This document shows positions 6,068 through 7,702 of a stretch of 7,702 nucleotides of DNA, in pieces (the first letter of the stretch is position 1; the number at the start of each line of letters is the position of its first letter). Made by a program: the position numbers and the translations under genes. Source of the DNA: Caldisericia bacterium (lineage in GTDB: Bacteria; Caldisericota; Caldisericia; UBA6126; JAGPKI01); assembly GCA_018054005.1 (NCBI GenBank), contig JAGPKI010000070.1, positions 1 through 7,702 of the forward strand. The letters run 5' to 3'. Below the pieces are notes generated by a model. It was not told the origin of the DNA, did not search any database, and saw only the letters and a list, made by a program, of their open reading frames with translations.

Positions 6068-7131
6068 TTTTTCACCTCAATCTCATTTTCAAATTCCCCT
6101 ATTTGTTTTTGCGTATACCCAAACATATCTGACGTGCTTTCAAAATAATTTTTATACCACTCTATTGTTTTTTCTATTGCTTGTGTAGAGGTATAAGTAG
6201 GTTCCCATTTTAAATAGTATCTCGCTTTACTGATATCCAGCTTCAACATCATTGCTTCATGAGGCTCTTCGACACTTTTTTCTTCGATATAACTTCCTTT
6301 TCCCCATTTTTTGATTGCTAACTTCACCACTTCTTCAACTGTTAAAATGTCTGAATCGTAAGGCCCAAAATTCCATGCACCTACAAATTGATTGTTTTCA
6401 TATGTTTCTTTTGCTAACAAAAGATAGCCATATAGAGGTTCAAGAACATGCTGCCATGGCCTTATAGCCCTAGGATTTCTAATTTTTATTTCTTGATTTT
6501 TGGAGAGTGCTCTTACTACATCAGGTATCAATCGATCTTTCGCCCAATCTCCCCCACCAATGACATTTCCCGCTCTTGCAGTTGATAAATTTATATTTCT
6601 TTTTTCAAAAAAACTTCTTCTATAGGAAGAACTTAAAAGTTCTACACAACCTTTACTTGAAGAGTAAGGATCATAGCCTCCCATGGGTTCATCTTCCCTA
6701 TACCCCCATACCCATTCTTTGTTTTCATAGCATTTGTCCGTTGTTACATTTATTATAGTTTTTACACTTTCAACTTTTCTTACTGCTTCAAAAAGATTAA
6801 GTGTCCCAATTACATTTGTTTCATAAGTTAATTTCGGCTCTTCATACGATACCCTAACTAGCGGTTGAGCTGCTAAATGAAAAACTATCTCTGGTTGAAA
6901 CTCATCAACGACTTTTTCTATTTCTAAGGAGTTTCTAATATCTCCTATATTGTGCTTAATTTTGTTTTCTAATTTTAAAATCCGAAACATACTTGGATTA
7001 GTATTAGGTTCTAAAGCGAAGCCACAAACTTCTGCACCTAATTTTAATAACCATGCAGTTAGCCAACTCCCCTTAAAACCAGTATGTCCTGTTAACAATA
7101 TTTTTTTGTTTTTAAAGAAATTATAAAACAC
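6052..7131 (-). CDS. rfbG: CDP-glucose 4,6-dehydratase
   Basis: Extended short-chain dehydrogenase/reductase that converts CDP-glucose to CDP-4-keto-6-deoxy-glucose with tightly held NAD, the first committed step after RfbF. The 359 residues match the family length. The Rossmann motif is GHTGFKG (15-21). HLAAQPLVR (85-93), VTTDKCYEN (129-137) and PYSSSKG (155-161) follow, with Y156 and K160 as the YxxxK pair. Asp-Lys (132-133) in the TTDK segment is typical of CDP-glucose enzymes, whereas dTDP-glucose dehydratases have Asp-Glu. The WGYRE segment (142-146) is also typical. The start is GTG at 7131, chosen because AGGAG (7141-7145) lies nine bases upstream and the frame begins just before the nucleotide-binding strand. 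It begins 12 bases after the epimerase gene and its 3' end overlaps rfbH, so the three genes are probably one transcript. Confidence 0.96.
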   Translation of the reverse strand: MFYNFFKNKKILLTGHTGFKGSWLTAWLLKLGAEVCGFALEPNTNPSMFRILKLENKIKHNIGDIRNSLEIEKVVDEFQPEIVFHLAAQPLVRVSYEEPKLTYETNVIGTLNLFEAVRKVESVKTIINVTTDKCYENKEWVWGYREDEPMGGYDPYSSSKGCVELLSSSYRRSFFEKRNINLSTARAGNVIGGGDWAKDRLIPDVVRALSKNQEIKIRNPRAIRPWQHVLEPLYGYLLLAKETYENNQFVGAWNFGPYDSDILTVEEVVKLAIKKWGKGSYIEEKSVEEPHEAMMLKLDISKARYYLKWEPTYTSTQAIEKTIEWYKNYFESTSDMFGYTQKQIGEFENEIEVKKWKKI

Positions 7132-7140
7132 CTTTTTTCT

Positions 7141-7145
7141 CTCCT
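7141..7145 (-). promoter_or_regulatory. Ribosome binding site for rfbG (supports the GTG start)
   Basis: AGGAG on the minus strand overlaps the TAG stop of the epimerase gene (7144-7146) and lies nine bases from GTG at 7129-7131. There is no in-frame ATG before the Rossmann motif, so this site decides the start and suggests that ribosomes ending on the epimerase gene can reinitiate. Confidence 0.75.
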
Positions 7146-7686
7146 AAAACGGACTTTTAAATTCATCAAAAACAATTAATTTTTTATCTTTATCTGAGAC
7201 AATAGGATTTTTTAATTGCCAATCATATCCAAAACTATCATATCGAATACCTGAATCATGCTTAGAATCATAAACTTTGGTAGTAAGATAACAAATAATT
7301 GTCTCATCTTCTAAACTTTTAAATCCATGAGCACAACCTTTTGGAATATAAATAGCTTTGTTATCTTGTTCTTCGATCACTAATTCAAAGACTTGTCTAA
7401 AGGTTTTCGAATCTTTTCTCAAATCTATAATTACGTCTTGTAATTTACCTTTTATAACAGACACAATTTTTTCACATGCAAATTCTCCAATTTGTAAATG
7501 CATTCCCCTTATAACATCTCTTTTAGAAAAAGTAAACCATAGCTCTTTCATCTCACTATTTAAGTTCTTTTCATAAGCAAAAAAAGAACTGCTGTAGGGT
7601 TTAAACAATTTTCCTCTTATATCTTTAAAACTTGGTAAATCTTTTAGGATAAATAGACCTTCAATACTAGTTTCCTCAATTTTCAT
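7144..7686 (-). CDS. RmlC-family (dTDP-4-dehydrorhamnose 3,5-epimerase-like) sugar epimerase, possibly an AscE-type CDP-sugar 5-epimerase
   Basis: Cupin-fold nucleotide-sugar epimerase of 180 residues, normal for RmlC. DIRGKLFKPY (22-31) opens the barrel. IRGMH (59-63) supplies the catalytic His63. K73, IPKGCAHGF (114-122) and CYLTTKVYD (132-140) follow, with Y133 and Y139 at the positions of the two active-site tyrosines of RmlC, and SDKD (164-167) is near the C-terminus. The catalytic set therefore looks complete. By sequence alone it could be a dTDP-4-keto-6-deoxyglucose 3,5-epimerase, but it lies 12 bases ahead of rfbG in a CDP-sugar operon. An epimerase acting on the CDP-3,6-dideoxy-4-keto sugar, as AscE does in the ascarylose pathway, is the more economical guess. 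It could also be a survivor of the dTDP-sugar operon that left the rfbB scar. The family is sure and the substrate is not. Confidence 0.88.
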   Translation of the reverse strand: MKIEETSIEGLFILKDLPSFKDIRGKLFKPYSSSFFAYEKNLNSEMKELWFTFSKRDVIRGMHLQIGEFACEKIVSVIKGKLQDVIIDLRKDSKTFRQVFELVIEEQDNKAIYIPKGCAHGFKSLEDETIICYLTTKVYDSKHDSGIRYDSFGYDWQLKNPIVSDKDKKLIVFDEFKSPF

Positions 7687-7694
7687 TGGTAGTG

Positions 7695-7702
7695 CCTCCT
7701 TC
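7695..7702 (-). promoter_or_regulatory. Strong ribosome binding site of the epimerase gene
   Basis: GAAGGAGG on the minus strand lies eight bases before the ATG at 7684-7686 and fixes that start. Whatever precedes it, perhaps the cytidylyltransferase rfbF, is beyond the window edge. Confidence 0.85.

Noticed and set aside
5168..7576. Plus-strand open frames at 5168-5371, 5709-6047, 6576-6758 and 7358-7576
   Set aside because: All lie opposite rfbH, rfbG and the epimerase gene, whose motifs are unmistakable. These are shadows of the coding strand.

Overview
The window is a low-GC bacterial surface-polysaccharide (O-antigen or capsule-type) biosynthesis locus. Every recognisable gene lies on the minus strand, so transcription runs from the right edge to the left. 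Starts are preceded by clear Shine-Dalgarno sequences and genes are tightly packed or overlapping, with some GTG starts. The tail of the dTDP-glucose dehydratase remnant and the general style suggest Thermotogota (Petrotoga-like), with a low-GC Firmicute as the alternative. This assignment is an impression from the sequence, not a search result.

Right half (7702 to 4056): an intact cassette for a CDP-linked deoxysugar. In transcription order it holds an RmlC-family sugar epimerase, rfbG (CDP-glucose 4,6-dehydratase), rfbH (the PLP and [2Fe-2S] C-3 dehydrase called E1), and an FAD/NAD(P)H reductase that should serve as the E1 partner (E3). The genes are 12 bp apart or overlap by 16 and 4 bp, so they are almost certainly one operon. 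RfbG and RfbH together give the 3-deoxy intermediate on the way to CDP-3,6-dideoxyhexoses. The epimerase hints at an L-series sugar such as ascarylose. The glucose-1-phosphate cytidylyltransferase (RfbF) and the last 4-ketoreductase are not in the window. The reductase lacks the N-terminal ferredoxin domain of the characterised E3 enzymes.

Middle (3970 to 2427): decay. A 56-codon tail of a dTDP-glucose 4,6-dehydratase (rfbB), interrupted by an in-frame TAG, is followed by a Wzx-type flippase gene broken by a one-base frameshift. The rfbB tail looks like a scar left where an older dTDP-sugar cassette was replaced by the CDP-sugar cassette.

Left (2426 to 1): about 640 bp with no convincing gene, then a rho-independent terminator and a good sigma-70-type promoter, both on the minus strand. 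The promoter drives a heavily deleted glycosyltransferase mosaic, and a UDP-GlcNAc 2-epimerase-family gene (wecB/wbpI-like) that runs off the left edge and overlaps the mosaic by ATGA. The window shows a locus caught in turnover, with a working nucleotide-sugar cassette beside broken assembly and transfer genes. I see no CRISPR array, tRNA, rRNA or intact mobile element, and nothing that amounts to a wholly new system.
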